From: Prado023 sp963798745
Lineage (GTDB): Bacteria; Actinomycetota; Actinomycetes; S36-B12; CAIYMF01
NCBI GenBank assembly: GCA_963798745.1
Contig: CAWCUF010000003.1
Location: 825,269-889,268, forward strand
Length of the DNA stretch: 64,000 nt
Reading direction: 5' to 3'
Positions 54,135 through 61,092 of this stretch are shown here, one piece after another. The translations under genes and the position numbers were made by a program. Position 1 is the stretch's first letter. Every line of letters begins with the position of its first letter. The notes beneath the pieces were generated by a model. It had not been told where the DNA came from, ran no database searches, and was given only the letters and a program-made list of their open reading frames with translations.

Positions 54135-54410
54135 GGAGATTACCTGGGGCGTCAAGCCCAAGGCGGTCGTGCCGGGCACGCTTGGCGACCAGGTCCACGG
54201 GCCAGTTGAGGAGTTGCTCCAAGTCCTCCGACAGGTCGTTGATCGCCCACCCAGGTGCACGCCACCCCCCAGGACGTAGAGCACGTCAACGTCGCTGCCG
54301 GCGGTTAGGCGCCCTGTCCCCGCCGACCCGAACACCGCCAGTTCAGCGACGCCGTATCGCTCACGCACTGCGGCCAGCGCGGCTGCGTCGACAGTCAACC
54401 CCTGCGACAT
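54135..54410 (-). pseudogene. Minimal nucleotidyltransferase (MNT), frameshifted
   Basis: ELAVFGSAGTGRLTAGSDVD is the GSxxxGxxxxxSDxD polymerase-beta signature. After VLYVLGGGVHLG the coherent frame changes near 54240-54258, next to a G6 run, and continues WAINDLSEDLEQLLNWPVDL. The shifted frame has no stop before the GH3 start and runs into it. Such proteins AMPylate HEPN toxins; no HEPN partner is visible. Confidence 0.65.
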
Positions 54411-54424
54411 GCAAACATCGATAG

Positions 54425-54595
54425 ATCATCCGCCAAGCCAGCCGACGCGGAACCTTCGCCGGCCTCAAGGAACTCGTCACCGCGATCCGCTCCCGCATCG
54501 ACGGCTGGAACGACCGCTGCCACCCATTCATCTGGACCAAGACCGCCGACGACATCCTGCCCCACGCCCGCCGTCAACCAACTTCAGAAGCGCGA
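54425..54595 (+). pseudogene. IS630-family transposase C-terminal fragment
   Basis: SRRGTFAGLKELVTAIRSRI and DGWNDRCHPFIWTKTADDIL match the end of IS630 transposases after the catalytic glutamate. The rest of the element is missing. Confidence 0.8.
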
Positions 54596-54743
54596 AAATC
54601 GGAGCGTATGGGCGTACACCACCCCGAGCATCGCAGCGCGAGGCTACCTGGCCAGAGAGGGCTTGCCATGACGCCAGGCTGAGTTGCGTTCATCTGCCGC
54701 GAGCGGACGCACTCCCTCGCCTCTGCTCATTCTGCTTTGGCGG

Positions 54744-55013
54744 TCAGGCCACCTTGCTGGAGTACCGCTGACGCGCGGCTTCTCCGCTGGTGCCGACCAG
54801 GGCGCCGATAGCCGACCAGGACAGGCGGGATGCTCGGGCCTGGCGCACGGCCTCGATGATATGGCGCTCAGCCGCTGAGCGCTCCATCACGGCCGAGCGC
54901 AGCGCAGCTGCCGCCGCTGGGTCGATCTCATGGCGCGGGTCCGGCTCGTAGTTCTCGAACCGCGCCGCCAACTCGTCGGCGTGCTTCAGGATCTCCTCAA
55001 CGCTGCGTGGCAT
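54744..55013 (-). CDS. Helix-turn-helix antitoxin-like protein
   Basis: 89 residues. The helical N-terminus (MPRSVEEILKHADELAARFE) and middle lead to a C-terminal helix-turn-helix, ASRLSWSAIGALVGTSGEAA. It follows the toxin-like gene by 6 bp. The order and sizes suit a toxin-antitoxin module in which this protein binds the promoter. Confidence 0.68.
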   Translation of the reverse strand: MPRSVEEILKHADELAARFENYEPDPRHEIDPAAAAALRSAVMERSAAERHIIEAVRQARASRLSWSAIGALVGTSGEAARQRYSSKVA

Positions 55014-55019
55014 CAGTCA

Positions 55020-55310
55020 TCACCTCAAGAACTTCTCCCGGGCCGGCATCGCGTGGACGATGACGACCGCCGTTGCACCATGGACGTAGCCGACCTCCAA
55101 GATGATCGCTGCAGCCTTCGCACCGATCAGCATGATGAATCCGTCACCGAGATCCCAGCTTCGGATCGGGTTTCGATATGCGTGGAGGATCTCCTCCTCG
55201 CCAAGCCCGTGCTTCAGCGCGGACGAGCGATGATCGGGTCGTCCACTTCGCCAAGATAACTTGTGAATCGGCCGGTCGTCAACGTCCTTGCGGTGTGCCT
55301 CAAGGTGCAA
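55020..55310 (-). CDS. BrnT/RelE-like toxin candidate
   Basis: 96 residues in the open frame; the true start may be downstream. SSALKHGLGEEEILHAYRNP, SWDLGDGFIMLIGAKAAAII and VVIVHAMPAREKFLR show the compact alpha-beta pattern of small toxins paired with HTH antitoxins. The final residues (HAMPAREKFL) are a recognisable conserved end. It appears intact. Confidence 0.65.
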   Translation of the reverse strand: MHLEAHRKDVDDRPIHKLSWRSGRPDHRSSALKHGLGEEEILHAYRNPIRSWDLGDGFIMLIGAKAAAIILEVGYVHGATAVVIVHAMPAREKFLR

Positions 55311-55374
55311 GAGTGCGTCGGATCGACGGCACCAGGGCGATCAGCTCAAGCGTCTATCTGCCGCCTATCGCACG

Positions 55375-55788
55375 CTAAGCGACGAAGATGCAGAAGGGAT
55401 GGCCTGAGAGATCCGCGAACACGAAGAGCGGCTCATCGGGCTCGTCCGTCCGATCGAGCAAGACTTCCGCGCCCAGGGACTCGGCGATCTCGCGCTGCCG
55501 GTGAAGTTCGCTCACGCTCGACACTGTGAAGTCGAGGTGCAACTGCATGGGGACCTCGTGGCTTGGCCAGGTCGTTCGGTCGAACTGTTCGACCTTCTGG
55601 AAGGCGAGCTTCCGGACGCCCCGGGAATCGACGAGGACGAGCCAGTCCGCGTCGTCGACCCGTGCGTCAGCGCGCGGCTCGTCGCCCTCTCGATACCGTA
55701 AGCCGAGCAGCTGCCGATAGAACTCGGCCAGCAATCGCGGTTCGGTGGTGTCGAGGACCGTGTGCAGCAACTGCGGGTACTCAGTCAC
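55375..55788 (-). CDS. VOC/glyoxalase-like protein
   Basis: 137 residues with two beta-alpha-beta-beta-beta modules. LLHTVLDTTEPRLLAEFYRQ opens the first with a potential metal His, and MQLHLDFTVSSVSELHRQRE opens the second. The end DLSGHPFCIFVA is typical of the glyoxalase-like subgroup. It may bind metal and a small ligand, or confer resistance; substrate unknown. Confidence 0.85.
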   Translation of the reverse strand: MTEYPQLLHTVLDTTEPRLLAEFYRQLLGLRYREGDEPRADARVDDADWLVLVDSRGVRKLAFQKVEQFDRTTWPSHEVPMQLHLDFTVSSVSELHRQREIAESLGAEVLLDRTDEPDEPLFVFADLSGHPFCIFVA

Positions 55789-55974
55789 GGAGCGATAGTG
55801 CCGGATCCCGGGGCTCGGACGACAGCAGTACGACGTAGATGTGGCTCATGACCGGCGAGACCCGCTGACACCCACGCGAGTATCGGAACCCGCTGCACTC
55901 CGCCGCTTGTCGCGCAGGGTTGGTAGGCCTCACGAGCCACCGGTGGCCACCTCCGCCTGCGTAGGCTGTCGGAC

Positions 55975-56076
55975 ATGCCGACGCCCATCGACCAACTCCC
56001 CCCAATGAATCAGGCCCTTCGGGCACGCATCGACGCCGCACTGTCCGACGAGCAGGCAGCCCGCTTCCACACCTGA
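55975..56076 (+). CDS. Possible 33-residue small protein
   Basis: ATG 55975 opens TPIDQLPPMNQALRARIDAA and ends LSDEQAARFHT. A TAGGCT box (55962-55967) lies 7 nt ahead, matching leaderless spacing. It could be a truncated gene. The rest of 55789-56288 shows nothing. Confidence 0.3.
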   Translation: MPTPIDQLPPMNQALRARIDAALSDEQAARFHT

Positions 56077-56288
56077 AGCCTCCCCACCGGGCATCGTAGG
56101 CGCATCGGGGAAGGCCGCGGGCTGAGTGCTGGAAGGCGGCCAGGGGCCCGGACGTCGCCGATCCCGAGCAGCACCCCCTGTCCGCGCGTCCTCGTGCTAG
56201 GTCCCCGGGACGACGTCCACCGCCACCGCTGGGGTGCGTTCGCTGCCGCTCGGGGCGGGAGGCGTCTTGTAGAAGATTTGAAGCAGCC

Positions 56289-56460
56289 CAACCCAGAGGT
56301 CGCGAGTCGTCCGCTCCCGTTCGCTGGCGTCCGATGTCCGCAGATTTCCGCAGCCTTTCACGCAGAAGACCAGTCCCCGGTTTCCCGGAAACTGGCCTCT
56401 GACCTGCGGTGTTACTGGTAGCGGGGGCAGGATTTGAACCTGCGACCTCTGGGTTATGAG
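56289..56460 (-). repeat. Right attachment site (att) with tRNA-fMet 3' fragment
   Basis: Direct repeat of 24018-24189. The tRNA 3' fragment is at 56416-56460, identical in all 45 positions. The sequence after its anticodon loop (56461 on) does not complete a tRNA, so this copy too lacks the 5' half. It separates the decayed island from the injection-system operon. Confidence 0.92.
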
Positions 56461-56606
56461 AGATTCACATGCGTCCGGTCCCCACCCCGATTCGTGCTCA
56501 GACTTGGACATCGTGGCAGGTCAGAAGGCACTTCACCGTCCGCAGACGTTCGCGGGAATCCGGTCCGTTCGGCGGGCCCTGCGGACATTTTGCGGACATG
56601 GCAAGG
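56461..56606 (+). other. Orphan integrase leader
   Basis: Continues to align, without gaps at the same 32,271-bp offset, with the leader of the left integrase gene (CATCGTCGCAGGTCAG versus CATCGTGGCAGGTCAG; GTTCGGC...CCTGCGGACATT). No integrase gene follows; after about 56610 the similarity ends. It marks the left end of a second element that has lost its integrase. Nothing else is seen in 56607-56900. Confidence 0.65.
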
Positions 56607-56900
56607 GCTTCGGAGTGGCACGTGGCGCATGCCCATCCCCCGCGTTCCCATCATGACGGCCTGACGCGACCCGACCCTGCAAGCGCACCAAACGGCTCGG
56701 CGATACTCGATATGCACCTCAAATGCCACGTGCGGCACTCGCACCTGAGTCTTGGTCGAACCTGTCGCCCGGAGTCCGTTTCGTAGTTCCGTGTCCACTT
56801 CGTAGGCTTGTGTCCAGTCAAGCCGATTCCCCCGCCGGACGTCGCGGTCCCTCGTCCGTGAACGCCTCCGTCACGTCCCGGTGACACCGGACCGGTAACC

Positions 56901-57215
56901 GTGTGCAGCGTGAGGCCCAACCGACTGGATCGCGCCAGACCAAAGCCCAACCAGGAGGCGTCCACTCCGATCGGCGTCCTGATCATCGAAGCAACCTCCG
57001 ACCCGCAGACGAGCGAACTCCGCTTGAGGATCCGCTCGAACTGCGACGTGATCTCAGATCGGGATCGTGTCCTGAACACCCGAGATCCCGAAGAGGCGCT
57101 CGACTACGTCAGCCAGTGGCTGTCGGGATTCCGTGACGCAGCAGTGACGGCGCTGCCACATGCGCCTGTCATGGTGATCCAGCCGGAGCGGGAGACGGAG
57201 CGAGAGGACAAGTGA
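56901..57215 (+). CDS. Small protein heading the injection-system operon
   Basis: Up to 104 residues from GTG 56901; the first 25 are basic and may be untranslated. The core IGVLIIEATSDPQTSELRL and DPEEALDYVSQWLSGFRDAA suggests a beta-hairpin then a helix. Its stop overlaps the DUF4255 start (57212-57215), so it belongs to the operon. No family recognised; it may be a regulator or assembly factor. Confidence 0.55.
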   Translation: MCSVRPNRLDRARPKPNQEASTPIGVLIIEATSDPQTSELRLRIRSNCDVISDRDRVLNTRDPEEALDYVSQWLSGFRDAAVTALPHAPVMVIQPERETEREDK

Positions 57216-57796
57216 TGGCCACGTATCAGGCGATCGGGGCGGTCGCCGAGGCAGTGCGCCGTCTCCTGGAACAATCGTGGCCGTCAGAGCCAGGCGGTCT
57301 TCAGCCCCGCTTCGAGGTTTACAACCGCACGGACTTCGACGATCCGATGACCACCGGAATCTCCGTGTTCGTCTACCAGGTCGCGATCGACGCGGTGCAG
57401 CGCACGCTCCCGGCGCCGGCGCCGGACCGCCGCCGACCTCTGCCGCTGTGCGTCTCGCTGATGCTGACCGCATGGGCCACCACCGCCTCGACCGAGCACA
57501 GCCTCCTGGGGTGGGCGATGCGTGCGATCGACGACAACCCCGTCCTGTCGTCGGGCTTCCTCAATGCCGCGTTCTCCGGCGTCTTCCGCCCGGAGGAGAC
57601 GGTCGAGCTCGTGGCCGCGCATCTGAGCAACGACGAGGTCTTCCAGCTCTGGCAGGCAATGCCGATCCATCTGCAGCTGTCGATGCCCTATCAGGCCCGG
57701 GTGGTCCGGATCGACTCCGACGACCTGCGGCCGATGGGTGTGCCGGTGCGCACCCGCGAGCTCGCCTACGTCGTGCCCGCCGAATCGGGCTCGTGA
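57212..57796 (+). CDS. DUF4255 (Pvc16-like) tail-terminator/cap protein
   Basis: 194 residues. YQAIGAVAEAVRRLLEQSW, then FEVYNRTDFDDPMTTGISVF and VYQVAIDAVQRTLP, and LPLCVSLMLTAWATTASTEH with LLGWAMRAIDDNPVLSSGFL match DUF4255 throughout. In extracellular contractile injection systems this protein caps the sheath-tube end. Its presence upstream of the sheath genes fixes the identity of the operon. Confidence 0.88.
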   Translation: MMATYQAIGAVAEAVRRLLEQSWPSEPGGLQPRFEVYNRTDFDDPMTTGISVFVYQVAIDAVQRTLPAPAPDRRRPLPLCVSLMLTAWATTASTEHSLLGWAMRAIDDNPVLSSGFLNAAFSGVFRPEETVELVAAHLSNDEVFQLWQAMPIHLQLSMPYQARVVRIDSDDLRPMGVPVRTRELAYVVPAESGS

Positions 57797-57798
57797 TC

Positions 57799-58656
57799 AT
57801 GGTGGTGCTCGATCTCGATCGCCAACCAGGTCTCCTCGAGGTGGAGCGGACCGGCTACCGCGGCGCCCTCAGCCTGATCTGCTTGGACGCGGTCCGGGGC
57901 ACGGTCGTCGCCGACGACCTCCTGGTGACCGGTTGGCGGGCCATCGCCCCGGCCGACCGGCTCACCGCGACCCGCTCCCCACACTCCGGCATCCAGGGTT
58001 TCGGGTTGCTCCCCGCTGCTCGTCCCGGACTGCCGCGAACGCAGGTCGCGTTCGCCCGGCACGGCGCTGCCCTGGCCTTCCCCGGCCCTGACCAGCCCGA
58101 CCCCTGGGTGGTGTCGGTGATCGACCGGCAGCGCCGCTACCTGCCGGTGCTCGCTCGCGTCGACGTCCCGGTCGCGGCCCCGTTCCCGATTGCTCTGCAC
58201 GCAGCCGTCACACGCCCGGCGACGTCGGGCTGGGCACTGATCAAGGGCGATGTCCGGGACCGCACGGATGCCTCACCGATCGGCTGGCCGGTGGTCACGG
58301 TCATCGCCGACCAGACCCCGTACGACGTGATCGCCGACGCGCTGGGTCAGTTCCTGTTGGTCCTGCCCTATCCGGAGGCGCTGCCGCCCCTGGCCGGCTC
58401 ACCGCCCCTTGGGCCGGGGCTGAGCGCGATGACGTGGCCGCTGACGATCACCGTCCGCGCCAGCCCGGGCGTCCTGGCGGCGGCTCCCGGGAGCGACTGG
58501 GGCGATCCAGCCAGCCCCGACCCGCCTGAGCTCGGCTCGATCCTCGCCCAGCACCCGGCCCAGCAGGAGGTTGACGGTGTGCTGCGCGGAGACCGCGCGG
58601 AGACGCTGCTCTTTGGGTCGCCGAACCGGCTGTCCTTGTCCATCCAACCGAACTGA
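57799..58656 (+). CDS. Unknown protein of the injection-system operon
   Basis: 285 residues from ATG 57799, 2 bp after the DUF4255 stop (an in-frame GTG at 57793 overlaps that stop). VLDLDRQPGLLEVERTGYRG and VRGTVVADDLLVTGWRAIAP suggest beta-rich domains. The stretch 58200-58350 (GWALIKGDVRDRTDASPIGW, PYDVIADALGQFLLVLPYPE) is compatible with a carboxypeptidase-like beta sandwich. The tail is proline-rich, ending NRLSLSIQPN. Family not recognised. Confidence 0.65.
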   Translation: MVVLDLDRQPGLLEVERTGYRGALSLICLDAVRGTVVADDLLVTGWRAIAPADRLTATRSPHSGIQGFGLLPAARPGLPRTQVAFARHGAALAFPGPDQPDPWVVSVIDRQRRYLPVLARVDVPVAAPFPIALHAAVTRPATSGWALIKGDVRDRTDASPIGWPVVTVIADQTPYDVIADALGQFLLVLPYPEALPPLAGSPPLGPGLSAMTWPLTITVRASPGVLAAAPGSDWGDPASPDPPELGSILAQHPAQQEVDGVLRGDRAETLLFGSPNRLSLSIQPN

Positions 58657-58689
58657 CCAGTACCACCTGATCACGGAGCGGAGGCTCTC

Positions 58690-60615
58690 ATGCCGCAGTA
58701 CCTCGCCCCTGGTGTCTACGTCGAGGAGATACCGGGACCGCGCACCATCCAAGGGGTCAGCACGAGCGTGGCGGCCTTCGTCGGACCCACCCGGTTCGGA
58801 CCCACGAGTGGGCGCCCCGAGTTGCTGACCTCGTACCTGGACTACGGTCAGATCTTCGGAGATGCGGCCGATCTGTTCCTCGGCGACAGCGGCCAGGTGA
58901 CCAACTACGTGGCGCTGGCGGTCAAGGGCTTCTTCGACGAGGGCGGCCGCAGCCTCTACGTGGTGCGCACATTCGCATTCACCGACATCGGCTCCCCGGT
59001 CGACGACCACGCCCAGGCAGACCTCGCCAATCCCGACGACGCCACCCAGGCCCTGACTCTGCGCGCCCGCTTCCCGGGCCGGGCGGGCGCCCTGCGGGTC
59101 GCGTTCACCCTGCGCGCGGGGAGCAACGCACTCGTCGAGACTGCCGCCGGGCCGAACCTCACCCGCGTGCACGAGTTCGACACGGTCTGGGTGCTCACCA
59201 GGGACTCGCTGCCGGAGGGCTCCGTGCGGGTGGTCCGGCGCAACCCCGCGACAGGCGCGTGGCGGCTGACCGACGGCGGCGCCGACCTCGCCCTGGACGA
59301 GCTGCTCGCGGTGTACCCGCTCACGGTCGTCGTCGACGTGCAGCGGCCCACGATCGACGCCAAGGGCCTGGCCGCGTTCGGACCGCCGGTCTCCCTCGGC
59401 GAGTTCGGCTTCGACCCGCGGGCGGTCGGGACCGGCATCTCCACCGTCCTGACAGCCCTGCCACCCACCCGGCGCCAGGCGCTGACCGTTCCGCTGGCCA
59501 TCGAGGGCGCCGACGAGCTCCTGCCCTCGCCGAGCGCCGGCCCGGATGCCGTGCCGGCCGCGATCGCCGCCACGATCTTCGGTGCCGACGTCCTGGCTAC
59601 CGCGTCGGTCTCGACCACCCCATTGGCCGAGCGGCAGCGCGTGGTCACGCTGGACGCGGGTTCGGACGGGGGGCCACCCGACGTCACCGAGTACACCGGC
59701 GACGCGCTCGCGTTCAGCGACTATCAAAACGATCCTACCGCCTTGCCGCACAACGGGCTGCTCGCCCTGGAGTCGATCGAGGACATCTCGATCGTGGCAG
59801 CACCCGGTGCCTCGACCGGCTGGATCGGCGCGGCGGGCAACCCGAGCACAGGCGCCGAGACCGGCCGCATGATCAACAACGCTGTGATCGCGCACTGCGA
59901 GCGGCTGCTCTACCGGGTCGCTGCGCTGGACACGCCGGCGCAGTACCTGCCGACAACGGCGCTGGACTACCGCAACTTCCGCTCCTCGGACCGTGCCGCG
60001 CTCTACTACCCCTGGCTGACCGTGCCGCACCCGATCAGCGGCAATCGGATCGACGTGCCACCCGGCGGCTACCTCGCAGGCGTCTGGGCCCGATCGGATA
60101 ACGCCCGGGGCGTGATCAAGTCCCCCGCGAACGAGGTAGTGCGCTCGGCGATCGACCTGGAGACCCGGGTCAACAAGGCGCAGCAGGAGCTGCTCAACCC
60201 CGAGGGCGTCAACTGCCTGCGGTTCTTCCCCGGGCCTGGGTTCCTGGTCTGGGGTGCGCGAACGATCTCCGACGACCCGGAGTGGAAGTACCTGTCCATC
60301 CGGCGCTACTTCAACTACCTCGAACGGTCGATCGACCAGGGCACCCAGTGGGTGGTCTTCGAGATCAACGGGCCCGCACTCTGGGACTCCGTCCGGCACA
60401 CGGTCGAGGGCTTCCTGTTCAACGAGTGGAAGAGCGGCGCGCTGCTGGGCCGCACGCCCGAGCAGGGGTTCTTCGTGCGCTGCGATGAGTCGACGATGAC
60501 CTCCGACGACCTGGACAACGGCCGGCTGATCTGCGTGATCGGCGTCGCCGCCGCCAAACCGGCCGAGTTCGTCATCTTCCGGATCAGCCAGTTCACCGCC
60601 AGCAGCCAGTCCTGA
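58690..60615 (+). CDS. Contractile tail sheath protein (sheath 1)
   Basis: 641 residues. The N-terminus YLAPGVYVEEIPGPRTIQGV and STSVAAFVGPTRFGP is the classic sheath start. The C-terminal conserved domain has VNCLRFFPGPGFLVWGARTI, KYLSIRRYFNYLERSIDQGT and WVVFEINGPALWDSVRHTVE, then GALLGRTPEQGFFVRCDEST. The middle (about 130-400) is the variable surface insertion. GGAGCGGAGG precedes the ATG. The sheath contracts to drive the inner tube. Confidence 0.93.
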   Translation: MPQYLAPGVYVEEIPGPRTIQGVSTSVAAFVGPTRFGPTSGRPELLTSYLDYGQIFGDAADLFLGDSGQVTNYVALAVKGFFDEGGRSLYVVRTFAFTDIGSPVDDHAQADLANPDDATQALTLRARFPGRAGALRVAFTLRAGSNALVETAAGPNLTRVHEFDTVWVLTRDSLPEGSVRVVRRNPATGAWRLTDGGADLALDELLAVYPLTVVVDVQRPTIDAKGLAAFGPPVSLGEFGFDPRAVGTGISTVLTALPPTRRQALTVPLAIEGADELLPSPSAGPDAVPAAIAATIFGADVLATASVSTTPLAERQRVVTLDAGSDGGPPDVTEYTGDALAFSDYQNDPTALPHNGLLALESIEDISIVAAPGASTGWIGAAGNPSTGAETGRMINNAVIAHCERLLYRVAALDTPAQYLPTTALDYRNFRSSDRAALYYPWLTVPHPISGNRIDVPPGGYLAGVWARSDNARGVIKSPANEVVRSAIDLETRVNKAQQELLNPEGVNCLRFFPGPGFLVWGARTISDDPEWKYLSIRRYFNYLERSIDQGTQWVVFEINGPALWDSVRHTVEGFLFNEWKSGALLGRTPEQGFFVRCDESTMTSDDLDNGRLICVIGVAAAKPAEFVIFRISQFTASSQS

Positions 60616-60634
60616 GCAGTAAGGAAGCGCGACC

Positions 60635-61090
60635 ATGGCCAAGGATCGGGAAAACCCGTACGGGAACTTCAACTTCATCGTGGACTTCTCCACCGGTGAC
60701 GCCGCCACCACGCGCGGTGGCTTCTCCGAGGTCACCGGCCTCAAGATCGACAACCCGGTGATGGAGTACCGCGCCGGCAACTCGAAGGTCAACCACCCGG
60801 TCAAGATCAACGGCCTGTACAAGGTCGCCGACGTGACCTTCAAGCGCGGCTTGATCGGCGCCCTGGACCTCTACCAGTGGATCGACGGGCTGCGCACCGG
60901 CAACCACACCCTGCTGCGCACGGTGCACGTGTCCCTGCAGGACGAGGCCCACGACGGCCCGGTGATGACCTGGACCTTGATGAACGCCCGGCCGATTGCG
61001 TACTCGGCGCCCTCGTTCAACGCCAAGGCGGGTACCGACGTAGCGATCGAGGAGCTTGTGCTGGCCATCGAAGACCTGACCATCGAGTGA
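60635..61090 (+). CDS. Tail tube protein (tube 1)
   Basis: 151 residues. NPYGNFNFIVDFSTGDAATT, GGFSEVTGLKIDNPVMEYR, KRGLIGALDLYQWIDGLRTG and AYSAPSFNAKAGTDVAIEEL match T4 gp19-like tube proteins of contractile injection systems. AAGGAAG precedes the ATG. It forms the hexameric inner tube inside sheath 1. It is directly followed by a second, divergent sheath gene. Confidence 0.92.
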   Translation: MAKDRENPYGNFNFIVDFSTGDAATTRGGFSEVTGLKIDNPVMEYRAGNSKVNHPVKINGLYKVADVTFKRGLIGALDLYQWIDGLRTGNHTLLRTVHVSLQDEAHDGPVMTWTLMNARPIAYSAPSFNAKAGTDVAIEELVLAIEDLTIE

Positions 61091-61092
61091 TC

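Larger units (their letters stand above)
24145..56460. mobile_element. 32.3-kb integrative genomic island at tRNA-fMet
   Basis: The island is bounded by direct repeats carrying the same 45-nt tRNA end, 32,271 bp apart, with a tyrosine integrase gene 155 bp inside the left end. Cargo is a mix of toxin-antitoxin modules, putative conflict genes, hydrolases, transposase relics and a primase fragment. No conjugation or phage structural genes are seen inside, so it is now probably immobile or mobilised by helpers. Many cargo genes are decayed. Confidence 0.85.

Noticed and set aside
54043..54222. GH3 start at 54222
   Set aside because: The first 60 residues match the tail of a nucleotidyltransferase; the ribosome site at 54049-54056 supports GTG 54042.
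58399..60843. An 814-codon minus-strand frame opposite the sheath gene
   Set aside because: The plus strand encodes an unmistakable sheath protein in a continuous operon; the antisense frame is rich in Arg, Gly and Val without domains.
60877..61092. Longer start for the second sheath gene, inside tube 1
   Set aside because: The residues before 61093 are a frameshifted reading of the tube gene and resemble nothing; ATG 61093 sits right after the tube stop.
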